From positions 3,906,001-3,970,000 of the forward strand of contig JAVLRN010000002.1 in the NCBI GenBank assembly GCA_032821775.1: a stretch of DNA of 64,000 nt, given 5' to 3'. The DNA is from Sanguinoderma infundibulare. Taxonomy: Eukaryota > Basidiomycota > Agaricomycetes > Polyporales > Polyporaceae. The notes beneath the pieces are model-generated. The model saw only the letters and a program-made list of their open reading frames with translations, was not told the origin of the DNA and did not search any database. Shown one piece after another: positions 22,473 through 34,174 of the stretch (position 1 is the first letter of the stretch; each line of letters opens with the position of its first letter). A program made the position numbers and the translations under genes.

Positions 22473-23917
22473 ATGGCCACCCGGGACGTTTCGCACTTGA
22501 GCGACATCAGCAAGGGTAGGATGGAGCTCGACGGCTCGTTCAAGCGCAAGCCGGCCTCGTTCAGGAACTTCATCCAGAAGGGAGGCGAGTTTGCTCCAGA
22601 AAAGGGTGAGTTCACGAACTCCTATGAGCGCGTGTAAAGCCCGATGTTGACGCGGCGGTCCGCAATCGCAGGCCGCTACCACCTCTACGTTTCTTATGCT
22701 TGTCGTGAGTCTCGTCTCGTTTCGTTTTCTCATCCATGCGCATGTGAACTGACTCGGCGATTGGCGTCCGAAGCGTGGGCGACGCGGACGCTTATTGTGC
22801 GGAAGCTGAAGGGCCTCGAGGACTTCATCGGTGAGCACATCATCTGTGATTGTGCGTGGCAAGCGAAAAATCGAACTCGACGCGGTTGCCACCAGATGTC
22901 AGCGTGGTATCCCCGAAAATGGGCGCCGCCGGCTGGCCGTTCGCCAACGTCGACGCGTTCCCCGGCGCGGATGTGGACCCCCTGTACGGCGCGACGCACA
23001 TCAAGGATCTTTACCTGAAGACCGCGCCCGACTACGACGGCCGGTGAGCGCATATGTTCGGGCGGATCGACTGCGTGCGCGGTTTTTTGACACGAGATAA
23101 TGCGCTAGCTTCACGGTTCCCGTGCTGTGGGACAAGCAGAAGGGGACGATCGTGAACAACGAGAGCTCGGAGATCATCCGGATGTTCAACAGCGCGTTCG
23201 ACGACCAGCTGCCCGCGGACAGGGCCGCCGTCGATCTCTACCCCGAGCCGCTCCGCAAGGAGATCGACGAGCTGAACGAGTGGGTGTACGACACCGTCAA
23301 CAGTGCGCGCCGCCTATCCTCCCCTCCCTCCATTTCTTCCGGTGACTGACGGATGCTCATCGGACCAGATGGCGTGTACAAGTCCGGGTTCGCGTCGACG
23401 CAGAAGGCGTACGAGGCGGCGGTCGTCCCGCTCTTCGCGTCGCTCGACCGGCTCGAGGCGATCCTGCGCGGCAAGGACTACCTCGTCGGCGGCCGGCTCA
23501 CCGAGGCGGACGTCCGGCTGTTCGTCACCGTCGTCCGCTTCGACCCGGTGTACGTCGGCCACTTCAAGTGCAACCTCCGCACGATCCGCGACGGGTACCC
23601 TGCCATCCACCTGTGCGTCTCACTTTTTTTTCACCTTTTCGCTGCAAAGAGCTGGGAACTGAACTGACCGGGCGGCGCGATAGGTGGCTGCGGAAGCTGT
23701 ACTGGAACAACGCCGCGTTCTCGTCGACGTGCAACTTTGAGCACATCAAGACGCACTATTATTGGTCCCACCCTCATGTGCGTTTGTTTTGCTGTCCCGC
23801 TCTCTTCTGTCTCTCCGTTCTGCAGGGAAGGCTGATGTCGACGATGTGCCGTTTTGGCAGATCAACCCGCACCGGGTCGTGCCTGTTGGCCCTATCCCGA
23901 ACATCCTGCCCTTATGA
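22473..23917 (+). CDS. Xi-class glutathione S-transferase (glutathionyl-hydroquinone reductase), intact
   Basis: Eight exons (22473-22605, 22672-22704, 22774-22830, 22896-23043, 23109-23302, 23369-23612, 23684-23777, 23861-23917) join in phase to 319 residues. The catalytic motif YACPWATR is restored when the intron after 22704 is removed; its Cys is the reductive nucleophile. Further landmarks are FTVPVLWDKQ, NNESSEIIRMFN, LVGGRLTEADVRLFVTVVRF and the C-terminal HYYWSHPHINPHRVVPVGP. Enzymes of this ECM4/YqjG-like family reduce glutathionyl-hydroquinones, and in wood-rotting fungi are linked to aromatic breakdown. Two decayed copies lie at 12295-12548 and 54823-55760. Confidence 0.93.
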
Positions 23918-24063
23918 CTATCGGATGAGAAGAGCAAGCTGTAGCGAGCGTGAAGAGAATCTATTGTATTATAGCGACGATGATGTACGGTGTCATTCCC
24001 TTTGTGTCCGAGCCGTTTCGGTTGAGCATCAGGAAAAGTTCACTTCCCTGACAAATTCCTGAC

Positions 24064-24141
24064 GGTCCCTGAGCTTCCTGACGCGCCCCGTAAGCGGTTC
24101 AGAGCGCCGTCAGGCTCTAAGGTTGGTCTACTCAGGGACCA
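24064..24141. repeat. Inverted repeat between GST and F-box pseudogene
   Basis: GGTCCCTGAG at 24064-24073 is the reverse complement of CTCAGGGACC at 24132-24141, and smaller CCTGA/TCAGG words recur between. It could be a hairpin or the scar of a small element. No gene lies here. Confidence 0.35.
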
Positions 24142-24245
24142 GCCTGAGAGCCTGACACGATCTGTCGCGCTGACGCTGGGCAGCTTTTTGACAAAGAGGT
24201 TTCCGCCACATACACTGGCGTTCTCGACTTTCACCCCCACGACCA

Positions 24246-25040
24246 TGAGCTTAGAACGTCCTCAACTCACTGTTGTCTCTCGCGAACTGCATGGCAATGG
24301 TCCGCCTCAACGGCGAGTCCAGCTCGATCATTACCTAGACACGCAAGCTTATGCCACAGGTAGTCACGTCTCTGACGACGTGCTGCATATTCCGTCCGAC
24401 GGCATGAAGCCTGGCGACATCGGGCATCTTCCTGTTGAACTCACCCACAATATCCTAGAACTGATCGACGCTGAGGAGGACGCCAAGGTGACCTTCATCA
24501 ACTGCGTTTCCCTGTGTAGCTGGTGGAGGAACATTGCCCTGCCTTAACCTTTACGCGGATGCCAGGGTTCACGGAATGATACCGGGATGCGACACGCGCT
24601 CGGACTCGGATTCGGACTCGGCCTCGAATGTTGCCGATGATGAGAAGAAACCGGCCGCAACGCCCTTCTTCGACACGAGCCTGGATGTGTCACTGCATTC
24701 AGACCCTATACTTCGAGTTGCTCAAGGGCCACGGATTGGGACAGATTTGAGAACAAGCTCAACAGTCTCCTTAGCCTGCGAGTGCTCGTCCTGATGAACG
24801 CGGATTTTGTCGGCTATGAGCACATCTGCGACATCAGCTGGAGTATGCAACGGTGGAGATCTTCGAGTACCACGGCTCTCCGGAAGGGCTGGTGACGGTG
24901 GCCGGCTCCCGTTGGTCGGCGAGTAGGGCTGAGGATGGAGAAATGGTGTTTCAAAGTCATGCTCGAGCGCACCGAGCGCTCCACTCCCTCTCAGAAATTG
25001 CGAGGAGCTTCGAGGGTCGGCGTTTCCCGCATTAACATTA
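24246..25040 (+). pseudogene. F-box protein pseudogene
   Basis: It starts like the gene at 7479 (MSLERPQL) and holds a good F-box (DIGHLPVELTHNILELIDAE, VSLCSWWRNIALP), but the frame ends in TAA at 24544-24546 where relatives continue PYLYAD, because of a small indel. Downstream, pieces such as FFDTSLDVSLH and GSRWSASRAEDGEM appear in shifted frames, and the second half of the protein is lost. It lies 330 bp after the intact GST gene. Confidence 0.75.
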
Positions 25041-25348
25041 TCCAGAGTTATCGTATACAGGTAACGAGCGACGGTATGAAGGACCGAGGGAGTGGTAACC
25101 TCACGCACTTCCGGGAAGCGTTATGCGTACACCCGGAAGCCCGCACGACGGCGAGAGAGACAATAAACAAAATAATAAGTTGATCCAATGTTCGACCTGT
25201 GAAACCCGCGAGAAAAGAACATAGTCCGTATGGTTCGCGTCGGAGCGTTTGGGGTGTGCGTGATAGAAATATGCTGGTGATGGTGGTAGTGTAGTTCGGT
25301 TCAAAGATTGTCGTCCGGGCACGGCGGAGAGTTTCGGACTTTGCGAGT

Positions 25349-27079
25349 TTATGCTATAAAGACGGCGCCGGCGATGACGGCAGCAGCTGCCATTGCGACT
25401 TCGAACCCGCGACCCAGGAGTGAGGTGGCGCTGTTGGCGGCCCCGCCCGTGGCCGAGGCGCTCGAGGCAGAAGAGCCACTGCTCGCCGAGGGTGCCTATT
25501 AACCAGGTGTGTGAGCAGCCGCACGCAAGCGATGCCGACATGGTTGCATAATACTCACCGCACCGGCGGAGCCTCTGGAGGTGGTCAGCGACTTGGAGCC
25601 AGTAGGCGCGCTGGCCGAGCCGGCCGCGGAGCCTGAGGTAGTCTGCAAACTGGTCGTCGCACAAGGCACATTGATAAGAAAAATGGAGGCGATCACTGAC
25701 AGGAGATGATGTTGCGTTCGAGGACGCGGCACCGGTCGTGGTGATGGAAAGACCGTTGCCGATGGTGCTGACCGGGTTACATTGCGATTTCGGGGGAGCG
25801 GGGTGGGCAGCCGGCGTGGCAGGCTCGCCCTGATGGAAGGTGGAGCCGCCATACACACCCATAGGCTAGGTGTGATAATGAGGATCAGTGCAAAGACCTA
25901 TACAGACGCGAGGGGAATCGGGTCGTACCTCGCCAGAATCACCCAGGCAAGAGTCGAACGAGCCGGAAGAGTAGTCGCCGGGCATGTTCCACTCGCAACC
26001 CATGACGTCGTAAATGTGCTCGCAGAGAGCGGGTGCCTTCGGGCCATCCTTGCACGCACGAATGCAGAACTGGTTGGCCGCCACGAAGTTCTGAAGGAAG
26101 TTTTTCAAGTCAGCTGTGTGGTTTACTCACTACAGCTTCCGCTCAACTGCCACGCGACTCCGCAGCCGGAGATGTGGACATCGTGTCAATCCGGAAGCTG
26201 AAAATAGCAGCACTTACCGTCCACTCGTGCATCTGCGCCATGCTTCCGAAGGCGCTCGAGAAGACCAGACCACCGATCGGGTTGCCTGTTTTACGTTGTT
26301 AGCACAGAGGTTGCTGATAGCCGCCCGGCGTTGAGTAGAGAAGACCGTCTGAGGCGTGGTTACCCCGTGCCCGAGCCCGAGCAACTCATAGCACATGTAC
26401 ATTCCCATCTTTTCACTCGACGGACATGCCCTTCCGCTGCTCATCCACGCGCTCGACGACGTTCTTATCGCCCCCCCGCGCGGGACCGCATTGCGTCCCT
26501 GATGCCCACGTACGCCGTCTCCGGAAATTGAAATCTGCAACTCACCATTGCCGTCCGCACCGTGAGGGTCGAGCTCGCCTCCCGCATCGCCCGCGGGGAT
26601 GTTGATCTTGGTCAGGTCCCCGACGCCCGTGACCTGGACGTAGTCCGGGGTCTGGACAAAGTGCGCGCCAGTGATCGCCCCGTCCGGAATCACGCGCGTG
26701 CCGTGGCCGCCCTGGACGCACCACGCGACCTCGATGCGCTCCGTGTTCCCGATGTCGGAGCCGGGCCCGGGACTGGGGGGCGCGTAGATGCAGAAGTCGT
26801 CGAGCGAGTTCACTGCAGCAGCGAGTTCGTCGCGCGCCGGGGGTCGGTGTCAGTTGCGTGCCGGCCGGATAGCAGCGAGACACGAGACGGCGAGCGGGAC
26901 GCACCGTAGACGTTCTGGCACATGGAATTTTGGTCGCTGCCGGTGCCGCACTGGTTGGTGCCCGACTGGCCTTGCTCCGAGATCTTGGGCGCATCCTCGG
27001 GGGTGTATGTCGCCGTGTACGTCTGTGCGAAGACGGCGGAGGCAAGCGTGAGCGAGACGAGGGGAGCGAAGTGGAACAT
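25349..27079 (-). CDS. Secreted GPI-type 'macrofage activating glycoprotein' family protein, copy B
   Basis: Seven exons (27079-26905, 26812-26546, 26285-26218, 26090-25929, 25865-25701, 25642-25559, 25495-25349) join to about 355 residues. It has a signal peptide ending SAVFAQ, the conserved core (GQSGTNQCGTGSDQNSMCQN, ITGAHFVQTPDYVQVTGVG, MGCEWNMPGDY, PMGVYGGSTFHQG), then a longer Ser/Thr/Ala-rich stalk encoded by an extra 84-base exon compared with copies A and C. A hydrophobic GPI-type C-terminus (VAMAAAAVIAGAVFIA) ends at 25349. The protein is probably a cell-surface glycoprotein of unknown function. The first two exons have exactly the lengths of copies A and C (175 and 267 bases). Confidence 0.85.
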
Positions 27080-27973
27080 GGCGGAAATAAACAGAAAAGG
27101 CGCAAAGAAGAACTAGGATCGAGGACGAACGAAGGTTCGGGGGAGGGTGGGGCGCACGGAGAAAATACAGAGGGGGGAGGGCGCACGTCGACAGCTCAGG
27201 GATAGGTTTAAGTGCCATCGGGATCTGGGGCAACTTTGGCCGTGGCAGGCCTGCCACGGAAGCTGTAAGTGCGATGTGTTTGACATGACCCGTCCAGCGC
27301 GCACGATCGGATGTTTGGTTGGTGAAGTCCTCGAGCATGACGCTGGAGGGCGCTGCCCATTTCTGGTGCGATTCCGATTCGAAGCGGGGGAAGGGCCTGC
27401 CAATTGTGATGGGCGTCCCAGCCGACAATCAGGCCGATTTAGGCGACTCGTCCGTGCTCTTTCAAACCGAGCAGGTACCGTCACTAGTACTAGCGTCGGG
27501 GAGTGAGAGACGTTTGACGGCAGTTTCGATTGACTTGGAGTGGCGAGGAGTAAATATCGCTAGACGCGCGTGTGGGCAGGCCGCCCACACCGCCCGATGC
27601 AGCACGAAGCGCAGGCACTGCATCACATTTCACTTGTCGTCTTCGGCGGGGTTGCTGGCCGTGTATCGTGATTCATCCGCGCTCTTCACGTTGCTCCTGA
27701 ATTCCGGAAGGCTGGATCTGATCGTTCACGATGTTAGCACCGCTTTCCGATCACACGACGCCAGACAAGTGAAGTGTAGATTACAGCGTGGCTCGTGTTC
27801 TCGACCCACGTAAATCCAATACTCTACATTAAAGCGACAGCAGAGACCAACACACAGCGTGAGCGATAACAGACATGAGTCATGGATCGAGTTTGATATA
27901 CTCTCTTTCGTGAGGAGCGATGCACACCCTTGCCACTCCCGCTGGGCCTACAGGGAGATACATATCGACGCAC
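27080..27973. other. Intergenic; one unsupported 164-codon frame
   Basis: This is the promoter side of glycoprotein copy B and the 3' flank of the OPT gene. A plus-strand frame at 27319-27813 encodes 164 residues without a recognisable domain. I see no supporting exon context and leave it uncalled. Confidence 0.35.
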
Positions 27974-30590
27974 CTATCCACAGAAGGTGAACCCAGGGCA
28001 CCCGATTGCGGTCCCGTACACTGCGAAGATAGCGCGTGAGAACAACATCAGCGGATGTACTGAATGACGGGGAAAGCGACACTCACGACTCCCATCCACC
28101 TTCGCGACCGCAAGCAGCGCCTGCAGCACGCCCCCCAGGCCCTCCCCCGCGAGCAATCCCGCAGCCACGGCGAACATGTACATGTCGAAGCTCGCCGGGT
28201 TCCTCCGCATCCATACGTAGTTAAACACTGAGCCCGCCGCCATCGCGATCGAGTAGTACACCTGCGGGACGACGAACGCGAGCCCGACCGCGTTCCAGTT
28301 CGGCACCCAGTGCCAGTGCTTCTTTGGCAGCCACAAGTGTTTCGCGACGACCGAGAGCACAGAGAACACTCCGAGCGCGATCGCCGTGTAGCCCGATGAC
28401 GCGGGGATCGGCAGCTTCGGCGCGGAGACGGCCTGCGCGACCGCGGCCCACGCGCTCACCGACGGCGCGCCGTATGTGCAGTCGCCCGACGGCGGCGGGT
28501 GGAGGATGCACGGCGTCGCGGTCGTGAAGAGGATGAAGAGGCCGACGTTGAGGAACACGGCGACGACCGCGCCGCACAGCTGCGCGATGAACTGGTTCCG
28601 GGGCTTCGCGCGGAGCAGATACCCCGTCTTCAGGTCGCCCGTCATGTCCGTAGACTGTGCGGCGGATCCCGCAGAGACCACGCCCGCCGTCAGGTTCATG
28701 AGCATCGCGGGGTTCTGCGAGAGGCCCGCGGCCTTCCCGATGCCGCCAAAGATGAGCTGGGACGCCTTCGCGACGGTCGAGACGGGGTTGACGTCGGTCG
28801 TGCCTGCGGACTGGACGCCGATGAAAGAGAAGAGGAAGCCGAGGATGAGCGAGAGGATCGCCTCGCCGACGTTCATCGAGAACATCGTCGCGAGAATGGC
28901 GCAGGACATGACGACCGACAGAATGAGTCCCACGACCCACCAGAGCGTCGGGACGCGGTCTTCGCGTGGGGAAAGGTCCTCGTCCTCGTCGGCGTTGTAG
29001 TTCGGGTCCTCGCGGAACCACGTTGTCGGATTGAGGTTCATGCTGAAGCCAACCTTGCGCATGTTCTCGATCATGGGGCCCATGTTCATGGCAAGATCCG
29101 CGAAAGAGTACAACAGCATCATGAAGACGCCGGGCCAGAGGAGCCAGTAACGGGGAGACGGGGTGGTAGTGTACAGAGTCGGGTCGCTGAACGACAGCGC
29201 GTTGTAGGTGACGAGCGGATACTCATCGGAGATGGACTCGCCGAAGGCAAGACCATTCTTGACCAAGGAAGGAGCGATGATGCCCCAGGCGAGTATGGAC
29301 CCACCGAAGAAACTCCAGGAGGCATTGATACCAGAAAGCATACCAGCGCCGAAGAACGCGGGCGTGAACTCGATCCACCAACCATAATTATCGAGGGAGA
29401 TGATGCTGGTGAAACCGAGACGGTAAAGCGTCCAACCAATGTGCCAGTCAAAGATCTACGGGGAGCGATGCATCAGCGTCGGCAACTACGGACAGCGTGT
29501 TTACTTACAAGACCTGGGGCGTATCCAGTGAGGACCTTGTACAAGAAGACGATGATAAACGAGTACAGGAGCGCGAGGGACTTCTTGCGGGCCGCGATCG
29601 CCCCCGTCCGGCTATTGTGCAGCGCACGAATGGTGATCGCGGTGGCGGCGGGGGTCGGGAACGTCAACTTCTGCTTCACAATGTAGTACTTGCGGAGGGG
29701 GATGACAAAGAACACTCCAAAGAAACCAGCGCAGACGGTGAGCGCGATGAGCTTGCCGACATCTTGTTTGGGGAGCGCCGAAAGCAGGTTGAGACGGTAC
29801 ATGGCCGGTACAGCCGAGACAAACAAGATGCCGATGCCACCCGCGGCGGTCGCGGCGGACTGAACGGTACAGTTCTCCTTCGGCCCGAACGGTCCGCCGA
29901 AGAGGCGGCCAATGATTCCGGACTCGGGGAGGGTCTTGGAGAGAGGCTTGATGATCGCGTAACCGAAGATAGCCTACAAGATTACACATGAAAAGCGTGA
30001 AGAAGTTGGAGTGTCAGACTCAGAGTGGATCGTAGATTGCGGGGTAGAAACAGGCACTAGCACTCACCCCGAAAAGCTGGAGGAGGGAAGCGCCAATCAG
30101 AGAGTCAGAACATGTAATACGTAGCCGCCGACTGGCTCGCTGAAGGGACTCACTTGAGGACCGAACGTAAAGCCCGTCTTAAGACCGAGGTAGATGTTGG
30201 ATGCGCCTACGATTGCGCCTAGACAGCACCCTACAAAGATCGCTCTATTCATGACAATAAGCTGGGCGCGACGAGACAATACGATGTCATCTCACCGGAT
30301 AGTGAGCTGATGTGTCTCCACTATCTCATCCGGCTCGACGGGGAATGGCCTAGTACTAAGGAGGGAGAAGAAAAATAGGCGTCAGTATGGTGGCTCTCGC
30401 GCAAGAGCTCACCGACGAGGGAGGCTCGGACGACGGGTACTCACATGTCGGGGGTATCGAGGTCCTGGTGCTCATCGGCGCCCTCCTCCCTGCTCAAATT
30501 CTTCTCGTCCGACGAACCGCGCGAGCTCGCGGCGCGATTGAGGTCGTCGAGGCCGCGTGTCCGTTCGCCCTCGTAGGCAGTCGACGACAT
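27974..30590 (-). CDS. Oligopeptide transporter (OPT) family membrane protein
   Basis: Start MSSTAYEGERTRGLDDLN at 30590 opens a hydrophilic, acidic N-terminus; small exons follow (30349-30296, then one reading RAIFVGCCLGAIVGASNIYLGLKTGFTFGPQ-like sequence), then LIGASLLQLFG, AIFGYAIIKPLSKTLPES, and a long exon 29341-28090 with many membrane helices (PTLWWVVGLILSVVMSCAI, ILSLILGFLFSFIGVQSAG, GYTAIALGVFSVLSVVAKH). The end GTAIGCPGFTFCG stops at 27974. The conserved GLKTGFTFGPQ motif and length mark the OPT superfamily (fungal YSL-like branch), proton-coupled carriers of oligopeptides or metal-chelate conjugates. Substrate cannot be told. The N-terminal half is cut into at least five exons; exact joins there are less certain. 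Confidence 0.87.
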
Positions 30591-30670
30591 GAGAGCGGCT
30601 CGTGTGCAACACTGGCAGGTAAGCAGCAGTGGGGCAAGGGAAGCACTGGGCAGAAGCGGGGCGGGGATAT

Positions 30671-30678
30671 TTTATATA
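30671..30678 (-). promoter_or_regulatory. TATA box of the OPT gene
   Basis: On the minus strand this reads TATATAAA, 81 bp before the OPT start codon at 30590. Confidence 0.5.
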
Positions 30679-31477
30679 CCTCCTTTCCGATTGGCTTAGC
30701 GCGGCTAAGCTGGCCTATCGCTCGTCCGCCGCGCCGGGGTCGGTGATGAAGATACAGAGCTGATGGAGTGTCAGGAGCATGAGAATGTAGGGAAGGAAGT
30801 CGCCATGTGGACAGGCTCAGGTGCCACTGGAGGCTGCATCAAGGTTCTCGGAGCACAAACCCCACGAATGGCAGTCATGGACCCATGCGGCAGGTTTCTC
30901 ATGGGTCGCTTGTTCGCCGTCAATGCGCGATCCTGGCGTAGAATCTCGTACAATTCGCCGATGCATGATTTGCCCATAATATTTGCTTGTGATATGTTGT
31001 CCCGCCATCGCGGATGCGTAGAAATAGGTTAGATAGCCACCAGGGGTGAGGTTCCTTTCAAATGCCGCGAAAACGGGAGATAACCGACTAGGCAACGATC
31101 GGAGGGTTGCAACTTGCGAGAAACACATGGTCGCGAGCGTGTGGGGAAACCCGCGTCCGCCATGACATCACCGCCACAGTCACCGTACTGCCGCCAAGAT
31201 CTTGACCGCGTCGGCACTTGAGCGCTCCCGCGACGAACGCCGTACGTGCTTGGATTCCAGCGCGCCGATGCAAGTACTCACAGAGACCGTTCTTGAGTAG
31301 TCGCGCGCCCCGAGTTGTCTCGGCCACTTAAACAGCAATCGTTCAGCCCAACTTGCGTCGGCCAAGACCCGGAGTCAAAACTTATCAAGCTCGATCTGGA
31401 CGCAGGGCGGTGACGCTGAAGGAGACTTGGATCAACTTCCGCGCCTATCCGCGCCCTGCGGCTCCTGGACCACGCTT
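30679..31477. other. Intergenic, nothing recognised
   Basis: Short overlapping frames are found on both strands; none is supported by homology that I recognise. Confidence 0.35.
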
Positions 31478-32203
31478 CTATCTTTCATTCAGACAGTCGT
31501 GTTTCATGTGTGATACGGACAGATTGGCTCCGGGCATCATGGCCACATCTCGCCGAATGACTGCTGTTCCTGGGGCAAGCGCGGTCCTGCACGCGCGTAC
31601 GATACCATGCTTATCGTGAGCCAGGAACCATCGTTCGAATTGTGAATTTGGCTCACCCAGTACTCGACTGTCCTTTAGTTCGTACGAAATCTGTGACCTC
31701 GCACGCGGCGTGGCTGAGATCATGAAGGCTCCCATGTCGGCCTGGATCTCGTGGATCGTGATGCCGCCACATTCTTGTGGCGTGGAGCATACACATGGGT
31801 TGGAAGCATCGACCGACCGAGTATTTGAGATCCGACCAGGATCCGACGCGGTATCTGACATTGTACCGCCGAGATAGCAGCCGTATTTGACCTGCCAAAC
31901 GTCATTGAACATTCGATATTCAACCCGAAGATACAGCTGCGACTTACGTTGTTGGAATGTTGACAACGGACCGTTCCTGGCCGGTGACCACTTAATCTTA
32001 ATGGCGACCAACCCGACTGGGCCGGAAAGAACCAAAGGCTGATGAAAAAAGTGAATCATAGATGGAAGCTCAACAATTCGGGGCACCCGGAGGCCAACGA
32101 ACGACGAGCAGGCCCTCGCGCCCGCAAAGTCCATCTTCCGCCCAAACAGCGTCCCCGATGACACACGGGCTGGAGGTAGAGACAAACTGACCAAATGTGC
32201 CAT
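31478..32203 (-). CDS. Hypothetical ORF, 241 codons
   Basis: An uninterrupted minus-strand frame from ATG at 32203 to a stop at 31478. The product begins MAHLVSLSLPPARVSSGTLF and has an internal hydrophobic stretch (IHFFHQPLVLSGPVGLVAIK) but no domain, signal peptide or repeat that I recognise. It has no paralog in the window. It may be a real lineage-specific gene, part of a spliced gene, or chance. Confidence 0.25.
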   Translation of the reverse strand: MAHLVSLSLPPARVSSGTLFGRKMDFAGARACSSFVGLRVPRIVELPSMIHFFHQPLVLSGPVGLVAIKIKWSPARNGPLSTFQQRKSQLYLRVEYRMFNDVWQVKYGCYLGGTMSDTASDPGRISNTRSVDASNPCVCSTPQECGGITIHEIQADMGAFMISATPRARSQISYELKDSRVLGEPNSQFERWFLAHDKHGIVRACRTALAPGTAVIRRDVAMMPGANLSVSHMKHDCLNER

Positions 32204-32721
32204 TGTACCGCTGCACCATACCTATGATTGCGAGTAATGAGTCCGAGAGCCACTGGTTGGAAAACAGGGAAGGAATAAATCCGCGAAAGGATAAACAACT
32301 CTCCGAACCTGCGAAAGTCCCGACGCCTCACCGCTTAACCACCCTTCTCGCTCCATATCATCCCTCCCCAGATATATACCGTAAGCCCGCACAGAAGCAC
32401 TCCCCCCACGGCATAGCTTATGCAGATCCTCCCACCGCCAATCTCCCAATCCCGCGCACGCCCACGAGCGTTCAGGTATGTGTGTATGCATGTATAATTA
32501 GCGTGGGGTCCGCGCCGAACTCGAAACGCAAAAGGAGCCCGGCGGCACCCCGCAGCTTATTCTTGTTCTGATGTAGGTTGCGAGGCCTCGTGAGGGTCTA
32601 ATTTGGAATAAGCATACCACCGTGCTCGATCGGTCGTGTTCAGGAATGTGGAGATGTTGATGTCCAGATTAGTGGGAGCGGGGAAGGGAGCGGGGAGAGT
32701 GACTGAGGCTCAGAACTTCCT

Positions 32722-33925
32722 TTAGGTCCCGGCCATGCCCATGACGCCGACCGCGTCGCGAATCTTGGCGATCTCGCTCGCGGAGAGCGTCCCTTTGCTC
32801 GCGCGGAAGAAGTCTTCCCATGCCGTCGCTGCGTCTGTTTCGCTCGTGAACTCCACCCTATCCGAAAGAGAAAAGACGAAGATCAGTTAGATTGCCGCCA
32901 CCTACCGCGCTCGAAATGTGGTCACAAGCATCGGGTTGTAAATGCGAAATGAAGGGTAATGGGAGAAAGCGCGAAGGCAAGACGAAGGGCACTGACGGAA
33001 GAAAGGAGTACTCACCCGAGGAAGGCATATAGCTTCTCCCAGAAGTCCGGCTTCGATAATGTCGCATGGTATGTCGAATCCGAGACCGAGGAAGGCGAGG
33101 CGGGAATTGTTGAGGTATCCAGTACGAGGGGGATGTCAACCAGGACCTCTCCGGGGCTTGGGGTGAGCGACGGGGACGGTGAGAGCACGACGGACGGTAT
33201 CCGCCCATGCCCGCTTCTCGACTTGGTCGGCTCTGGGCTCGGCAGAAGCGTCGTGCTGTCGCCCTTTGTCTCGGCCGGAGAGACCTTTGTCGGGTCCCAG
33301 TCGAAACCCGGCTTGATCATGAGGTTGATAGTGTCGCCGTCCTTGACTGCATACTCCTGGAGGAGCTTCGCGTCCGCAAGGGCCTTTCCCTTGAGCAGAA
33401 GACGCTGCGCATCCGTGGGGGGCGCACTGGGCGTGGCGGCTAGTTGCGTCTTGATCTGCGCGACTGTGTCCGTCGGCTGGACGGAGAGTGTGTATGACTG
33501 GACGGGCTTTGTCGACTTGAACGTTACGCTTATAGATCCTGCACATCGCGCGGACGTATAAGGGAGATGGATATGAAAGGAGCCGTCAGCAGATGCACTG
33601 CTGTAGGTCGCGAGGAACTGGGCACGAAAGGGAGGCTGCGGAAGGCACACGTACCCGTCGGTGCAGATACCGAAGAATGCCTCTCGGGGGGTGGCGGGAC
33701 ATCGATCTACATGGATCAACAGCCACATTAGAACCACTTACTTCCTTGAGTTCTATGGGACCACCACGAGGCAGGGAGAGTAGAATAAGAACGCACTGGC
33801 AGTACAGGGACCTTCTTGAGCTCATTCTCCGGGGCTTGCTGGTAATCGTTGGGATACACGATAGGCTGAGAGCCGAGCGTCGCGACGAACGACTTTGCAA
33901 ACGCAAGCTCTGCCTGTTCAGCCAT
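32722..33925 (-). CDS. GET5: Ubiquitin-like protein, probable GET5/MDY2
   Basis: Exons 33925-33797, 33706-33655, 33538-33016 and 32857-32722 join to 279 residues. The N-terminal helix (MAEQAELAFAKSFVATL...VYPNDYQQAP) resembles the Get4-binding part of Get5. A ubiquitin-like domain follows (SISVTFKSTKPVQSYTLSV, LLLKGKALADAKLLQEYAV, DGDTINLMIKPG), then a Ser/Pro-rich linker, and a C-terminal region (AWEDFFRASKGTLSASEIAK) that fits the Get5 dimerisation domain. Get5 with Get4 passes tail-anchored proteins from Sgt2 to Get3 in the cytosol. The ubiquitin-like fold is certain; the GET5 identity rests on domain order and is an inference. Confidence 0.75.
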
Positions 33926-34174
33926 GTTCGCGAAGAGTCTGGATATCCGGTGTTGGTCGTGGGTGGAGGAAACAGAGAGACCGCCGCCAGCTTTCCCTGC
34001 GCGAACTGCCCCGCCGTGGCAGTGTGCGCCATTGAGCGCCAATGACGCGCCGTTTAGCGCGCGTAACTGGGCACACGTGCTAAGCGTCACATTCGGGTCA
34101 CTGTCACACCGCTGCTCGCTGTTCCTCGCAACGACGCCGACGACGTGAACATAATCCCCCTCGTGCTCTGAAGG

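Noticed and set aside
16618..24000. Secondary-metabolite cluster around the P450
   Set aside because: Its neighbours are ribosomal protein, prefoldin, SNARE and GST genes; no terpene cyclase, PKS or NRPS is present.
28221..29021. 266-codon minus-strand ORF inside the OPT gene (and 395-codon plus-strand ORF 28499-29686)
   Set aside because: High-GC shadow frames of the long OPT exon; composition is Arg/Gly-rich and without any family signal.
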